Source: Nonomuraea typhae (lineage in GTDB: Bacteria; Actinomycetota; Actinomycetes; Streptosporangiales; Streptosporangiaceae). From it: a stretch of DNA of 64,000 nt. How positions within the stretch are numbered: position 1 is the first letter of the stretch; every line of letters starts with the position of its first letter. The notes beneath the pieces were generated by a model. It was not told where the DNA came from. It saw only the letters and a list, made by a program, of their open reading frames with translations, and did not search any database. Of this stretch, positions 51,365-59,693 are shown in pieces. The position numbers and the translations under genes are program-made. The stretch covers positions 248,001 to 312,000 of the forward strand of contig NZ_VRLV01000001.1 in assembly GCF_009760925.1 (NCBI RefSeq). Reading direction: 5' to 3'.

Positions 51365-52631
51365 CAGACCTCCACAGGGGTACGGCGGGCGGAGCGGCGC
51401 TGCAGGCCGGTCACGCAGGCCATGGTGAGCAGGATGACGACAAGGTACTGGCCGACGACCGCCCAGATCGTCCCGGTGGCGCCGAGCAGGCCCTGGGCGA
51501 TCATGGGTGTGGTGCCGCCGATCAGCGCCCCGCACAGCTGATAGGCCAGCGAGATGCCGGTGTAGCGGACCCGGGCAGGGAACGCCTCGGCCAGGAACCC
51601 GGCCAGCGCCGCGTACGACGAGCCGCTGAAGACGACGCTGACGGCCAGGCCGATCGTCGCCCAGACCGGTGAGCCGGTGCCGACCAGCAGGAACGTGACC
51701 GGGGTGCAGACGATCAGCGCGGTGAAGGCCAGCAGCATGTAGCGCGCTGCGCCCATCCGCTGGCCGAGGACGGCGCCGATCGGCTGGGTGACGAACTGGG
51801 TGACGGAGACGATCAGCAGCACGTTGAGCATGGTGCTCTTGGCGATGCCCAGGTCGGTGGTGGCCCAGGACAGGATGAAGGTGTTGGTGAAGTAGGCCGA
51901 GGCGATGCCGACGCCGCTGGCGCCGATGCCGAGCAGGACGAGCGGCCACGCCGTACGGAAGACCTCGGCGACGGGGAGCTTGGCCACCTCGCGCTGCTCG
52001 CGCATCCGCACGAACTCCGGCGACTCCTCCACCCGCAGCCGGATGACCAGGCCGACGACCACGAGCACGGCCGACGCCAGGAACGGGATGCGCCAGCCGT
52101 AGGACAGGAAGGCGTCCTCGGGCATGAGGGTGACCAGGGCGAAGACGCCCGTGGCGAGGATGGATCCGGCGGGGGAGCCCTGCTGGGCGAAGGCGGCGTA
52201 GAAGACGCGCTTCGGCCCGGCGTGCTCGGCGGCGATGAGGACAGCGCCGCCCCATTCGCCGCCGACCGCGATGCCCTGCACGAAGCGGAGCACGGCCAGC
52301 AGGATCGGGGCCAGGATGCCGATCGAGGCGTAGGTGGGCAGGATGCCGACGAGGGTGGTCGCGCCCCCATGAGCAGCAGCGTGGCGACGAGCGTGCCCTT
52401 GCGGCCGATGCGGTCGCCGAGGTGGCCGAAGATCACGCCGCCGAGCGGGCGGGCCAGGAAGCCCACCCAGAACGTGGCGAAGGAGGCCATCACCCCCGCG
52501 GCCGGGCTGGCCTCGGGGAAGAACAACCGGCTGAAGACCAGGGCGGAGGCCGTGCCGTAGATGTAGAAGTCGTACCACTCGATGGAGGTGCCGACGAAGG
52601 ACGCGATTCCGGCGCCGCGGGGATTGCTCAT
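51364..52631 (-). pseudogene. MFS metabolite:H+ symporter gene with frameshift
   Basis: An MHS-type major facilitator transporter of about 12 helices. The frame from 52631 encodes FVGTSIEWYDFYIYGTASALV, then the family loop GHLGDRIGRKGTLVATLLLMGA, and then loses similarity. The next frame picks up with TTLVGILPTYASIGILAPIL and runs to the stop at 51364. Adding one G at about 52361-52363 would restore MGAATTLVG, so a single base is missing within a GC-rich run. It may be a sequencing error or a true inactivation. Without the shift it would make an approximately 422-residue transporter next to urease genes. Confidence 0.8.
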
Positions 52632-52643
52632 GAGGGGTGTTTC

Positions 52644-54278
52644 CTAGGCGAAGTGGTGGAGTTGGGCCAGCGGCACCTCGGTGACGGGGTCCATGCTCAC
52701 CTCGGCGCCGTCCACGAGGACGGGGCCGGGCTCGCGGGGCACCACCACCGCCGGAGTCGCGATATTTCGGTACATGTCGGCGCGGGTCAGGCCGCGGGCG
52801 TTCTTGATCGCCGCGTACCGGAGGCCGCGGGGCAGCGCGTCCCTGGTGTCGGCGGCGTCGAGGGCGTCGTGCGCGACGAAGATGCGCGAGAGCAGCGCCG
52901 CCGCGTCCCCGAGCCCGCCGAAGTACGGCCGGTAGACCCGCGGCTGCGTGAGCCGCGTGGACCCCGACCCGCTCCCCGACACCCCGTGGGCGACGAACCC
53001 GCCTTTGAGGACCAGCTCGGGCTTGGTGCCGAACCAGGCCGGATGCCAGATCACGAGATCGGCCAGCCGCCCGGGCAGCAGCGTGCCCACCTCGTGCGCC
53101 ATGCCGTGCGCGATCGCCGGGTTGACCGTCAGCTTCGCCAGATAGCGCAGGATCCGCTCGTTCCCCGGCCGCGGATCCCGCAGCTCGTGCAGGTGGGCGA
53201 GCTGCCAGGTGCGCCGGACCGTCTCGGCGACCCGGCCCATGCCCATCGAGTCGGAGTTCACGATGCTGATCGCGCCCAGGTCGTGCAGCACGTTCTCGGC
53301 CGCGATCCCGTGCGCCCGCACCCGGCTCCTGCTCACCTCGACGTCGCTGCCGATGTGGTGGTTCTGCCGGTGCACGGTCATCGTCATCGGGAACAGCTCA
53401 CCGGCCGTGTTGGTGGTGTAGGGGATGGTCGGCGTGGTCGAGGAGGGCAGGACGTGCGGCTCAGCGAGGATCTCCAGCAGGTCCGGGTGCCCGCCGCCGC
53501 CCTCGACGTGATAGGCGTGCACGGTACGGCCCCGCGTCGCGGCGACGGTGTCGGCCAGGTAGCCCGACTCGTTCATCGAGTCGGAGTGCAGCGCCACCGG
53601 CAGATCGGCGTCCTCGGCCACGCCCAGGCAGGTGTCGATGATGCGCGGCGTCGCCCCGAAGTCCTCATGGATCTTGAAGCCGCCGGCCCCGGCCAGCACC
53701 GCCTCCTCCAGCAGCTGCCGCGAGCTCGACGAGCCCCTGGCCAGGAACGCCACGTTCAGCGGCGTCGCGCGCCAGGCGGACATCAGCGTGTGCAGGTTGC
53801 GCGCCGGGTTCACGCCGACGTCCCAGACGCCGCCGAGGCCCATGCCGACGACCGTCGTCACGCCGGAGGCCAGCGCCGCCGGGGCGATCTCCGGCGAGGA
53901 CAGGTGCACGTGCGAGTCCACGATGCCCGGCGTCGCGATCAGGCCCTCGCCCGGGACGATCGCGGTGTGCGAGTCTATGACCGCGCCCGCGAACGGCACC
54001 ACCCGGCCGTCCTTGACCCCGATGTGCGTCTTGCGCACCCCGAGCACCGGGTCGATCAGCACCACCCCGGCCACGACCAGGTCCAGGGCGGACTCCCGGT
54101 CGCCGCGCGGGCGGGCCAGCAGGCCGTCGCGCAGCGTCTTGCCGCAGCCGCCGAGCAGTTCGTCGCCGTGCGGCACGTCGTCGTGCTCGACCTCGGCCCA
54201 CAGGCACGTGTCGCCGAGCCGGATCCGGTCGCCCGTCGTGGGCCCGTAGATCGTGTTGTAGGTCGCCCGGTCCATCAT
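52644..54278 (-). CDS. ureC: Divergent urease alpha subunit
   Basis: A 544-residue UreC homologue, the nickel catalytic subunit hydrolysing urea to ammonia and carbamate. All predicted ligands are present: His123 and His125 (DSHVHLS), carbamylated Lys202 (GGFKIHEDFG), His231 (ALHSDSMNE), His257 (AYHVEG) and Asp343 (NSDSMGMGR). The active-site flap, normally MVCHHL, is here TVHRQNHHI: the flap histidine (His303) remains but its cysteine neighbour is Val302. Sequence elsewhere differs much from canonical urease. It overlaps ureAB by 4 bases; no ureDEFG genes are in this window. Confidence 0.88.
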   Translation of the reverse strand: MMDRATYNTIYGPTTGDRIRLGDTCLWAEVEHDDVPHGDELLGGCGKTLRDGLLARPRGDRESALDLVVAGVVLIDPVLGVRKTHIGVKDGRVVPFAGAVIDSHTAIVPGEGLIATPGIVDSHVHLSSPEIAPAALASGVTTVVGMGLGGVWDVGVNPARNLHTLMSAWRATPLNVAFLARGSSSSRQLLEEAVLAGAGGFKIHEDFGATPRIIDTCLGVAEDADLPVALHSDSMNESGYLADTVAATRGRTVHAYHVEGGGGHPDLLEILAEPHVLPSSTTPTIPYTTNTAGELFPMTMTVHRQNHHIGSDVEVSRSRVRAHGIAAENVLHDLGAISIVNSDSMGMGRVAETVRRTWQLAHLHELRDPRPGNERILRYLAKLTVNPAIAHGMAHEVGTLLPGRLADLVIWHPAWFGTKPELVLKGGFVAHGVSGSGSGSTRLTQPRVYRPYFGGLGDAAALLSRIFVAHDALDAADTRDALPRGLRYAAIKNARGLTRADMYRNIATPAVVVPREPGPVLVDGAEVSMDPVTEVPLAQLHHFA

Positions 54279-54838
54279 GCCTCGATCACCTCGACCTCCG
54301 TGCTCTCACCTGGGCGGAAGGCGCCGGCCGTACCTGCCGGGATGTCCAGCCGCAGGCCGGACGGGTCGCGGTCGAACGCCAGCGCCGCGTTGACCTCGCC
54401 GAGCGGGAAGTGCGACGAGACGAAGACCGTGCGCGGGCCCTCGTTGGTCACCCGCAGCGTGGAGCGGGGCCGGCCGGGGTTGATCTCGACCGGTTCGCCG
54501 GCGGTGCGCACGGCGCCCGGGCCGTCCTGCGGGGCGGGGCCGATCGGGGCGTCCACGGCGACCAGCGCGGTGCCGTTCGGGAAGAGCGCCTCCACCTGGA
54601 CGTGCGTGACGAGCGCGGGCACGCCGTCCATGACGTCGTCCGGGCCGAGCACGGCCTTCGCCCCGGCGATGACCTCCTCGAGCGTGGCGCCGTCCCAGGC
54701 CAGCTCCAGGATCTCGTCGCAGACGAGGGCGACGGACTCGGGGGCGTTGAGCCGGCGGCCGCGCGCCCGTCGGCGGCGGGCCAGCTCCGCGAGCGTGAAG
54801 ATGGTGAGCCGCTCCTGCTCACGAGGCGTCAGATGCAC
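54275..54838 (-). CDS. ureAB: Fused urease gamma-beta subunit
   Basis: A 187-residue fusion of UreA (gamma, about residues 1-98: LTPREQERLTIFTLAELARRRRARG, and VMDGVPALVTHVQVEALFPNGT) with UreB (beta, about 108-187: GEPVEINPGRPRSTLRVTN and HFPLGEVNAALAFDR). Fused gamma-beta subunits are known in other bacteria. The beta part is shorter than usual. It is first in the operon with ureC, the transporter and amidohydrolase and faces a CdaR/PucR-type regulator. Confidence 0.87.
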   Translation of the reverse strand: MHLTPREQERLTIFTLAELARRRRARGRRLNAPESVALVCDEILELAWDGATLEEVIAGAKAVLGPDDVMDGVPALVTHVQVEALFPNGTALVAVDAPIGPAPQDGPGAVRTAGEPVEINPGRPRSTLRVTNEGPRTVFVSSHFPLGEVNAALAFDRDPSGLRLDIPAGTAGAFRPGESTEVEVIEA

Positions 54839-54920
54839 GTTCTTCCTCCCTTCCGCACACCGTAGGACCAGGTCACGAGGGTGGCCAACGGTGATACGGC
54901 GCGTAAATGACCCGTTAAGT

Positions 54921-54934
54921 TGTGCATATGCACA
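54921..54934. promoter_or_regulatory. TGTGCATATGCACA palindrome over a start codon
   Basis: A perfect 14-base palindrome contains the ATG (54928) of the regulator gene at its centre. It is 83 bases upstream of the ureAB start, so one site may govern both directions. Confidence 0.55.
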
Positions 54935-56076
54935 GCGATGTCGTCGCGCGCCTGGCCGCGCGCTGCCTGACCTCCTACGAGGTCCTGATCGACGGCTGGC
55001 TGGCCGAGGTGATGGCCATCGAACCGTACGCCCGGGGGCTGGTGGGGCCAGCCGAGGTGCGGGAGGGGGCGCGCGTGGGGTTCGCGCTGATCCTGCGCAT
55101 GCTCTCCGAGGGACGGCCGCCGGCCGAGCTCGGGCCGCACGCGCAGGCCCTGGGCGAACGGCGGGCCGGGCAGGGCGTGCCCCTGGAGTCGCTGCTGGCC
55201 GCCGCCCGGCTCGACGCCAAGGTGCTGTGGCACGGCCTCATCGCCCAGGCCGGGCCGGCGGACCTGCCCGGCCTGCTGAACTCCGCGCACCTGGTCTGGG
55301 AGGCGGTCGAGCAGCACAGCACCGGGCTCATGACCGGCTACCAGCGGGCCGTGCTGGAGATGGGGCGCCAGCGCGAGGACCAGCGGCGCACCTGGTTCGC
55401 CCGGCTCCTGGACAACGACGGGCGCAATCCGGACGTGGTGCGCGACGCCGGGCGCGTGCTGGGTTTCGACACGGCCGCGCCGTTCGTGGCCGTGCTCGCC
55501 GACGCGGCGGCCGGGGCGTCGTCGCGGGCGGCGGTCTCCGCGCTGGGCACGCTCGGATTCCGGCTGCACCGGCACGAGGCGCCGACCGGCGACATCCTGG
55601 TCGTGCAACTGCCCGCCCGCGCGGCCGATCCGGAGCGGGTGCTGCTCGACGCGCTGGCGGGCGTGCCCTGCGGGGTCTCGCCGCGGGTCGGCGGCCTGGC
55701 GCGGGTCCCGCATGCCGTACGGCTGGCCGCCGCGACGGCCCGGGCGGCGGTCACGGCCGACGGCCCGGTGCGCCTGGAGGACAGCTGGCTGGAGGTCTTC
55801 ACCGCGCACAATCCGGAGCTGGCCGCCGAACTGGCCGTCCGGGTTCTGGGCCCGCTGTACGAGATCGGCGCGGCCGAGCGGGAGCGGCTGCTGGAGACGG
55901 TCCGGGTGCATCTGGCCGGTGACGGGGCCATCGCCGCCACGGCCGCGGCGTTGTACTGCCACCGCAACACCGTCCAGCACCGCTTCGCCCGCTTCAAGGA
56001 GCTCACCGGCCGCGACCTGCGCGCTCCGGAGGACGCGGCGGTGATCGCCCTGGCCCTGCGGGCGGCCTCCTCCTGA
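54928..56076 (+). CDS. CdaR/PucR-type transcriptional regulator
   Basis: A 382-residue regulator. The N-terminal half is helical (a PucR-associated sensor without the classical PucR domain), a GGDEF-like fold follows at about residues 175-260, and a C-terminal HTH (AALYCHRNTVQHRFARFKELTGRDLRAPEDAAVIALAL) closes the protein. Such proteins control purine, sugar diacid and amino acid catabolism. It is divergent from the urease operon and probably its regulator. A GTG at 54922 is an alternative start. Confidence 0.85.
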   Translation: MHSDVVARLAARCLTSYEVLIDGWLAEVMAIEPYARGLVGPAEVREGARVGFALILRMLSEGRPPAELGPHAQALGERRAGQGVPLESLLAAARLDAKVLWHGLIAQAGPADLPGLLNSAHLVWEAVEQHSTGLMTGYQRAVLEMGRQREDQRRTWFARLLDNDGRNPDVVRDAGRVLGFDTAAPFVAVLADAAAGASSRAAVSALGTLGFRLHRHEAPTGDILVVQLPARAADPERVLLDALAGVPCGVSPRVGGLARVPHAVRLAAATARAAVTADGPVRLEDSWLEVFTAHNPELAAELAVRVLGPLYEIGAAERERLLETVRVHLAGDGAIAATAAALYCHRNTVQHRFARFKELTGRDLRAPEDAAVIALALRAASS

Positions 56077-56108
56077 ACGCGCCGGGGAGGTGGCCCCCGG
56101 GAGGTGAC

Positions 56109-56297
56109 CTAAGAGGTGCAGGTGCGCGTGGGCGCGGGGTCGAGGTGGTCGGCGGCGCGGCGCAGGGCGCGGGCCAGCCGGGCCCTGACGCGTTCGGTGT
56201 CGCCGCCGGGCTGTCGCGGCGCACCGGGAAGGGCCGCATGGAGGCTGTCGGAATATCCCATCGCGGTCTGGTGGGCGAGCACGTGCATGGCGTCCAT
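56109..56297 (-). CDS. Small protein of unknown function
   Basis: A 62-residue reading frame with an excellent ribosome site (AAGGAG, 5 bases before the ATG) and its own operator region, divergent from the LacI gene. It begins MDAMHVLAHQTAMGYSDSLH and has a helical, Arg/Ala-rich C-terminal half. No domain was recognised. Ribosome site, operator proximity and codon use make it plausible, but size leaves doubt. Confidence 0.5.
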   Translation of the reverse strand: MDAMHVLAHQTAMGYSDSLHAALPGAPRQPGGDTERVRARLARALRRAADHLDPAPTRTCTS

Positions 56298-56305
56298 GGC
56301 TTCTC

Positions 56306-56335
56306 CTTAATCCATTAAGAGCTTAACTGATTAAG
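56306..56335. promoter_or_regulatory. Twin LacI-type operators
   Basis: Two 14-base palindromes, CTTAATCCATTAAG (56306-56319) and CTTAACTGATTAAG (56322-56335), are 16 bases apart. They are very AT-rich for this DNA and lie between the small gene and the LacI gene, so they should control both. Confidence 0.65.
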
Positions 56336-56359
56336 AAGGGGTCGCGCTAGGGTGTTCTG

Positions 56360-57406
56360 ATGGCTGAGCGAGTGACCCTGCAGACGATCGCGGACCGCGT
56401 CGGCGTCTCCCGCGCCACCGTCTCCTACGCGTTCTCCCGCCCGGACCAGCTCAGCGCCGAACTCCGCGAGCGCATCCTCCGCGTGGCCGACGAACTCGGC
56501 TACGCCGGGCCCAACCCGACCGCCCGCTCCCTGCGCCTCGGGCGGGCCGGGGTGCTCGGGCTGATCTTCACCGAGACGCTGCCCTACGCCCTCGGCGACC
56601 CCTACGCCATCGGCTTCCTGCAGGGCGTGGCCGCGGCCGCCGAGGAAGCGGGCGTCGGCCTGCTGCTCCTGCAGCAGCCGGGCGGCGTCGAACGCCCCGA
56701 ACTCGTGCGGAACGCCGTGGTTGACGCCTTCGTCGTCTTCTGCCTGCCCGACGGGCACGCGGCGCTCGACGCCGTCCTCGCCCGGCGCCTGCCCACGCTC
56801 CTGGTCGACGAGCCGATCGTGGACGGCGTGCCGCATCTCGGCATCGACGAACTGGCCGCCGCCGGCGCCGCCGTACGGCATCTGCTGGACCTCGGGCACC
56901 GGCGGCTCGGGCTGGCCGTGGTCGGCATGTATCACGACGGCCGGCAGGGCTGGGCCGGCCCCGACCGGCAGGAAGCCGCGATCTTCCGCGCCATGCGCGA
57001 GCGCATGCGCGGCTACCGCGCCGCCGCCGAGGCCGCGGGGCTGGACTGGTCGCAGGTGCCCGTCTACGAGCTGGACGACAACGAACGCGAGTCCGGCCGC
57101 GAGGCGGGCCGTGCGCTGCTCGCGCGCTCACCCCGGCCGACGGCGATCCTGTGCAACACCGACGTGCTGGCGCTCGGCGTGCTCGACGCGGCGGCCGAGG
57201 CCGGGGTGAAGGTGCCGGAGGAGCTGTCGGTCGTCGGCTTCTCCGACGCGGGCGCCGAGGAGGCCGGGCTCACCACGATCCGCCAGTACAGTCGGCTCGC
57301 CGGGCATACGGCGGGCCGCATGGTGCTGTCCGGGGAGCCCGCGCCCGAGCGCACCGTCCTGCCGCACGAACTCGTCGTCCGCGGCACTACCGCGCCGCCC
57401 CGCTAG
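56360..57406 (+). CDS. LacI family transcriptional regulator
   Basis: A 348-residue repressor with an N-terminal HTH and hinge (VTLQTIADRVGVSRATVSYAFSRPDQLS, about residues 4-30) and a periplasmic-binding-protein-like sensor domain (about 65-345). The effector is probably a sugar or nucleoside, but no sugar genes are adjacent. It sits 24 bases beyond the twin operators, its likely autoregulatory sites, and overlaps the stop of the endonuclease IV gene by 4 bases. Confidence 0.9.
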   Translation: MAERVTLQTIADRVGVSRATVSYAFSRPDQLSAELRERILRVADELGYAGPNPTARSLRLGRAGVLGLIFTETLPYALGDPYAIGFLQGVAAAAEEAGVGLLLLQQPGGVERPELVRNAVVDAFVVFCLPDGHAALDAVLARRLPTLLVDEPIVDGVPHLGIDELAAAGAAVRHLLDLGHRRLGLAVVGMYHDGRQGWAGPDRQEAAIFRAMRERMRGYRAAAEAAGLDWSQVPVYELDDNERESGREAGRALLARSPRPTAILCNTDVLALGVLDAAAEAGVKVPEELSVVGFSDAGAEEAGLTTIRQYSRLAGHTAGRMVLSGEPAPERTVLPHELVVRGTTAPPR

Positions 57407-58245
57407 CCCGCGTCGCGCAGGTCCTTCAGCGTCTGGATGTCCACGCGGTACTCAGGCGCCTTGCCCGGCGTCTCGATGCACACCGGCACCCCGGCCAGCG
57501 TGTGGTGCCGGAACAGCTCCCCGAACGCCGCCTGCCCGATGTGGCCCTGGCCGATCTTCTCGTGCCGGTCCTTCTTGGAGCCGCAGACGTCCTTGGAGTC
57601 GTTGGCGTGCACCAGCTTGAGCCGCCCGGGAGCGATCTTGTGAAGGGCGTCGAGCGTCTCGGTCACCCCGCCCTCGGCGGCCAGGTCGTGACCGGCGGCG
57701 AACGCGTGACAGGTGTCGAAGCACACCCCCGCCCGCGGGTGCCAATCGAGCGCGGCCAGGTAGGGCTCGAGGTCCTGGACCGTGGCGCACAACATCGCCC
57801 CCTGCCCGGCCATCGGCTCCAGCAGCAGGTCGGGGCCGCCCTCCGGGATCTCCTCCAGCAGCGGCAGCAGGTGCTCGCGCAGCTGCGCCATCGCCGCGTC
57901 GCGTGGCTGCGTGACCGCGGAGCCGGTGTGGACCACCACGCCCTTGGCGCCGGTCTCCACGGCCCGCCGCAGCGTGTAGCGGGTCAGCGTGACGGAGTTG
58001 GCCAGGGTCTCGGGGTTGGGTGAGCCGAAGTTGACCAGGTAGGGCAGGTGTATGTAGCTCTCCACTCCCGACTCGGCGAGTTTGGCGTCCTCGTCGGGCT
58101 TGCCCGCGGTCAGCGCCCACGAGCGCGGGTTGGTGACGAAAACCTGCATCATCTCGGCGCCGATGTCGGCCATGAACGCCAGGCCGCCGGTGGCCAGGCC
58201 GCCCGCGACGGAGACGTGGCCGCCGATGAGAGAAGTGGATGTCAT
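57403..58245 (-). CDS. nfo: Endonuclease IV (AP endonuclease)
   Basis: A 280-residue class II AP endonuclease that cuts DNA 5' to abasic sites in base excision repair, using three zinc ions. Typical blocks are SLIGGHVSVAGG, YIHLPYLVNFGSPN, VVHTGSA, LLLEPMAGQGAM, GVCFDTCHAFAAGHD, LVHANDSKD and CIETPG. Length and motifs match the family. It is transcribed alone, tail to tail with the LacI gene. Confidence 0.92.
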   Translation of the reverse strand: MTSTSLIGGHVSVAGGLATGGLAFMADIGAEMMQVFVTNPRSWALTAGKPDEDAKLAESGVESYIHLPYLVNFGSPNPETLANSVTLTRYTLRRAVETGAKGVVVHTGSAVTQPRDAAMAQLREHLLPLLEEIPEGGPDLLLEPMAGQGAMLCATVQDLEPYLAALDWHPRAGVCFDTCHAFAAGHDLAAEGGVTETLDALHKIAPGRLKLVHANDSKDVCGSKKDRHEKIGQGHIGQAAFGELFRHHTLAGVPVCIETPGKAPEYRVDIQTLKDLRDAG

Positions 58246-58530
58246 GATGCCCGCCAGTGTATCGGCAGGTCTCCCGCGGTGGCCCGCCGCTTCCGGAGGG
58301 CCGCGCGGGGATGTGGCCCGCCTGTGGCCCGGCCTTCCGCGCGCCGGAGGCAGGCTGCGCGCGGGTCCCAGATTTGTGTCCGGATATTTCCTGACTTCAG
58401 AGATTGATGAGCCTGACTCGCGGAGTTACGCTCCGGATGGGAACCGATCATTGCGAACCGGAACCCATCACCGCCCGTTTCAGTCTGCGGGACGGCCGGG
58501 CCGCCCCGCCCGACCACCGGAGCAGCCGCC
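58246..58530. other. Intergenic region without a gene
   Basis: This 285-base gap contains only a weak CGGAG/CTCCG hairpin near 58420 and no convincing gene, repeat or operator. It must carry the promoters for nfo and the secreted protease. Confidence 0.4.
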
Positions 58531-59097
58531 ATGAGGTTCGATGCCACATGCCGAAGAACGGGTCGAGGAAGCCGCGCGAGGCGCGCCTTAGCCGTCGGCG
58601 CCGCCGCCGTCACGCTGGTCGCGCTGACCGCGACGCCGGCCGGCGCCCACTACTACTCGGGCGGCGGCGCCAACCCCGTCTTCACCATCCGCCCCTACAG
58701 CTACAACGCCACGTGGATGCCCCCGCTGGACCGCGCGCTCACCAACTGGAACGCCACCGCCACGCCGGCCGACATCACCAAGAACAGCGGCTCCGCCTCC
58801 ACGCTGGAGGTCGCCTCGTACTCCGGGACCTGGTACGGCCTCTACGCGCCCTCCGGCACGCGGGCCAACCGCACGTTCCGCATCCAGATCAACTCCCGCA
58901 CGATCACCCGCGACGCCACCAACTTCGCCAACTTCGTCAGCAGCAGCACCACCCACGAGTTCGGCCACCGCCTGAGCCTGAACGACATCTCCGACGGCTC
59001 CCACTGCACCACCGCCATCATGAGCTACTGCCGCAACCGCAACGTCATGCACCAGCCGCAGTCGCACGACATCAGCGACGTCAACGAGTACTACTAG
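58531..59097 (+). CDS. Snapalysin-like secreted zinc metalloprotease
   Basis: A 188-residue exported protein. The signal peptide ends near AGAHYY. The zinc site is HEFGHRLSLND: two histidines and a terminal aspartate at the spacing of snapalysin (HExxHxxGxxD), but the usual glycine is serine. A Met-turn-like MSYC follows and cysteines can form a disulfide. Snapalysins are small extracellular proteases of streptomycetes. GGAG lies 8 bases before the ATG. Confidence 0.83.
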   Translation: MRFDATCRRTGRGSRARRALAVGAAAVTLVALTATPAGAHYYSGGGANPVFTIRPYSYNATWMPPLDRALTNWNATATPADITKNSGSASTLEVASYSGTWYGLYAPSGTRANRTFRIQINSRTITRDATNFANFVSSSTTHEFGHRLSLNDISDGSHCTTAIMSYCRNRNVMHQPQSHDISDVNEYY

Positions 59098-59111
59098 ACC
59101 GGGAGCGACCG

Positions 59112-59693
59112 ATGACACGACTGTTGTTCCCCGTGCTGGCCGCCATGGCGTTGCTGAGCGCGTGCGCCACCGCAGAACCCGTCGTCTACAGCGCCGACTA
59201 CCCCGCCTACGAGTCCGCCGACAAGCTCTACGAGCGGGCGAGCCTGGTCGTGGAGGGCACGGTCACCGGCGCCCCCGCCCGCGTGCAGGAGCTGCGCGCG
59301 GACAAGGGCGGCGGCAGCGACCCGAAGCTGAACCCGCAGGCGGGCCTGGAGTCCGCGCAGCAGCAGCCCGGCTCGCCCGTGGTGATCTCCGTCTACCAGG
59401 TCAGGGTCACCAAGGTCTTCAAGGGCGGCGCCCAGCCCGGCCAGGCCGTCGACGTGCAGCAGCTCGGCGGCACCCTGCGCGGCGTCACCTACGAGGAAAG
59501 CGGCGCCCAGGTGCTGCGGCCCGGCTCCGGCTACGTCCTGTTCCTGGAGACCTACCCGGACGCGCCCGCCGCCCTGCTCAACCCGCAGCAGGGCCAGTAT
59601 CCGCTCGACACCGCCGGCAACCCCGTCAAGCTCGCCCAGAACCCGGTCACGCTCACCCGCGACGACCTCAAGCGGCTCAGCGGCCACGGTTAA
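59112..59693 (+). CDS. Lipoprotein of unknown function
   Basis: A 193-residue protein with a lipobox (LLSAC, Cys18) and a beta-rich mature part with motifs such as LVVEGTVTGAP, VYQVRVTKVFKG and GSGYVLFLETYP, resembling small extracellular domains in actinomycete lipoproteins. It follows the protease gene by 14 bases with GGGAG 7 bases before its ATG, so the two are probably co-transcribed. No function is known. Confidence 0.8.
   Translation: MTRLLFPVLAAMALLSACATAEPVVYSADYPAYESADKLYERASLVVEGTVTGAPARVQELRADKGGGSDPKLNPQAGLESAQQQPGSPVVISVYQVRVTKVFKGGAQPGQAVDVQQLGGTLRGVTYEESGAQVLRPGSGYVLFLETYPDAPAALLNPQQGQYPLDTAGNPVKLAQNPVTLTRDDLKRLSGHG

Noticed and set aside
52340..52380. Programmed frameshift in the MFS gene
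   Set aside because: No slippery heptamer followed by a stimulatory structure is evident; a missing G explains both frames simply.
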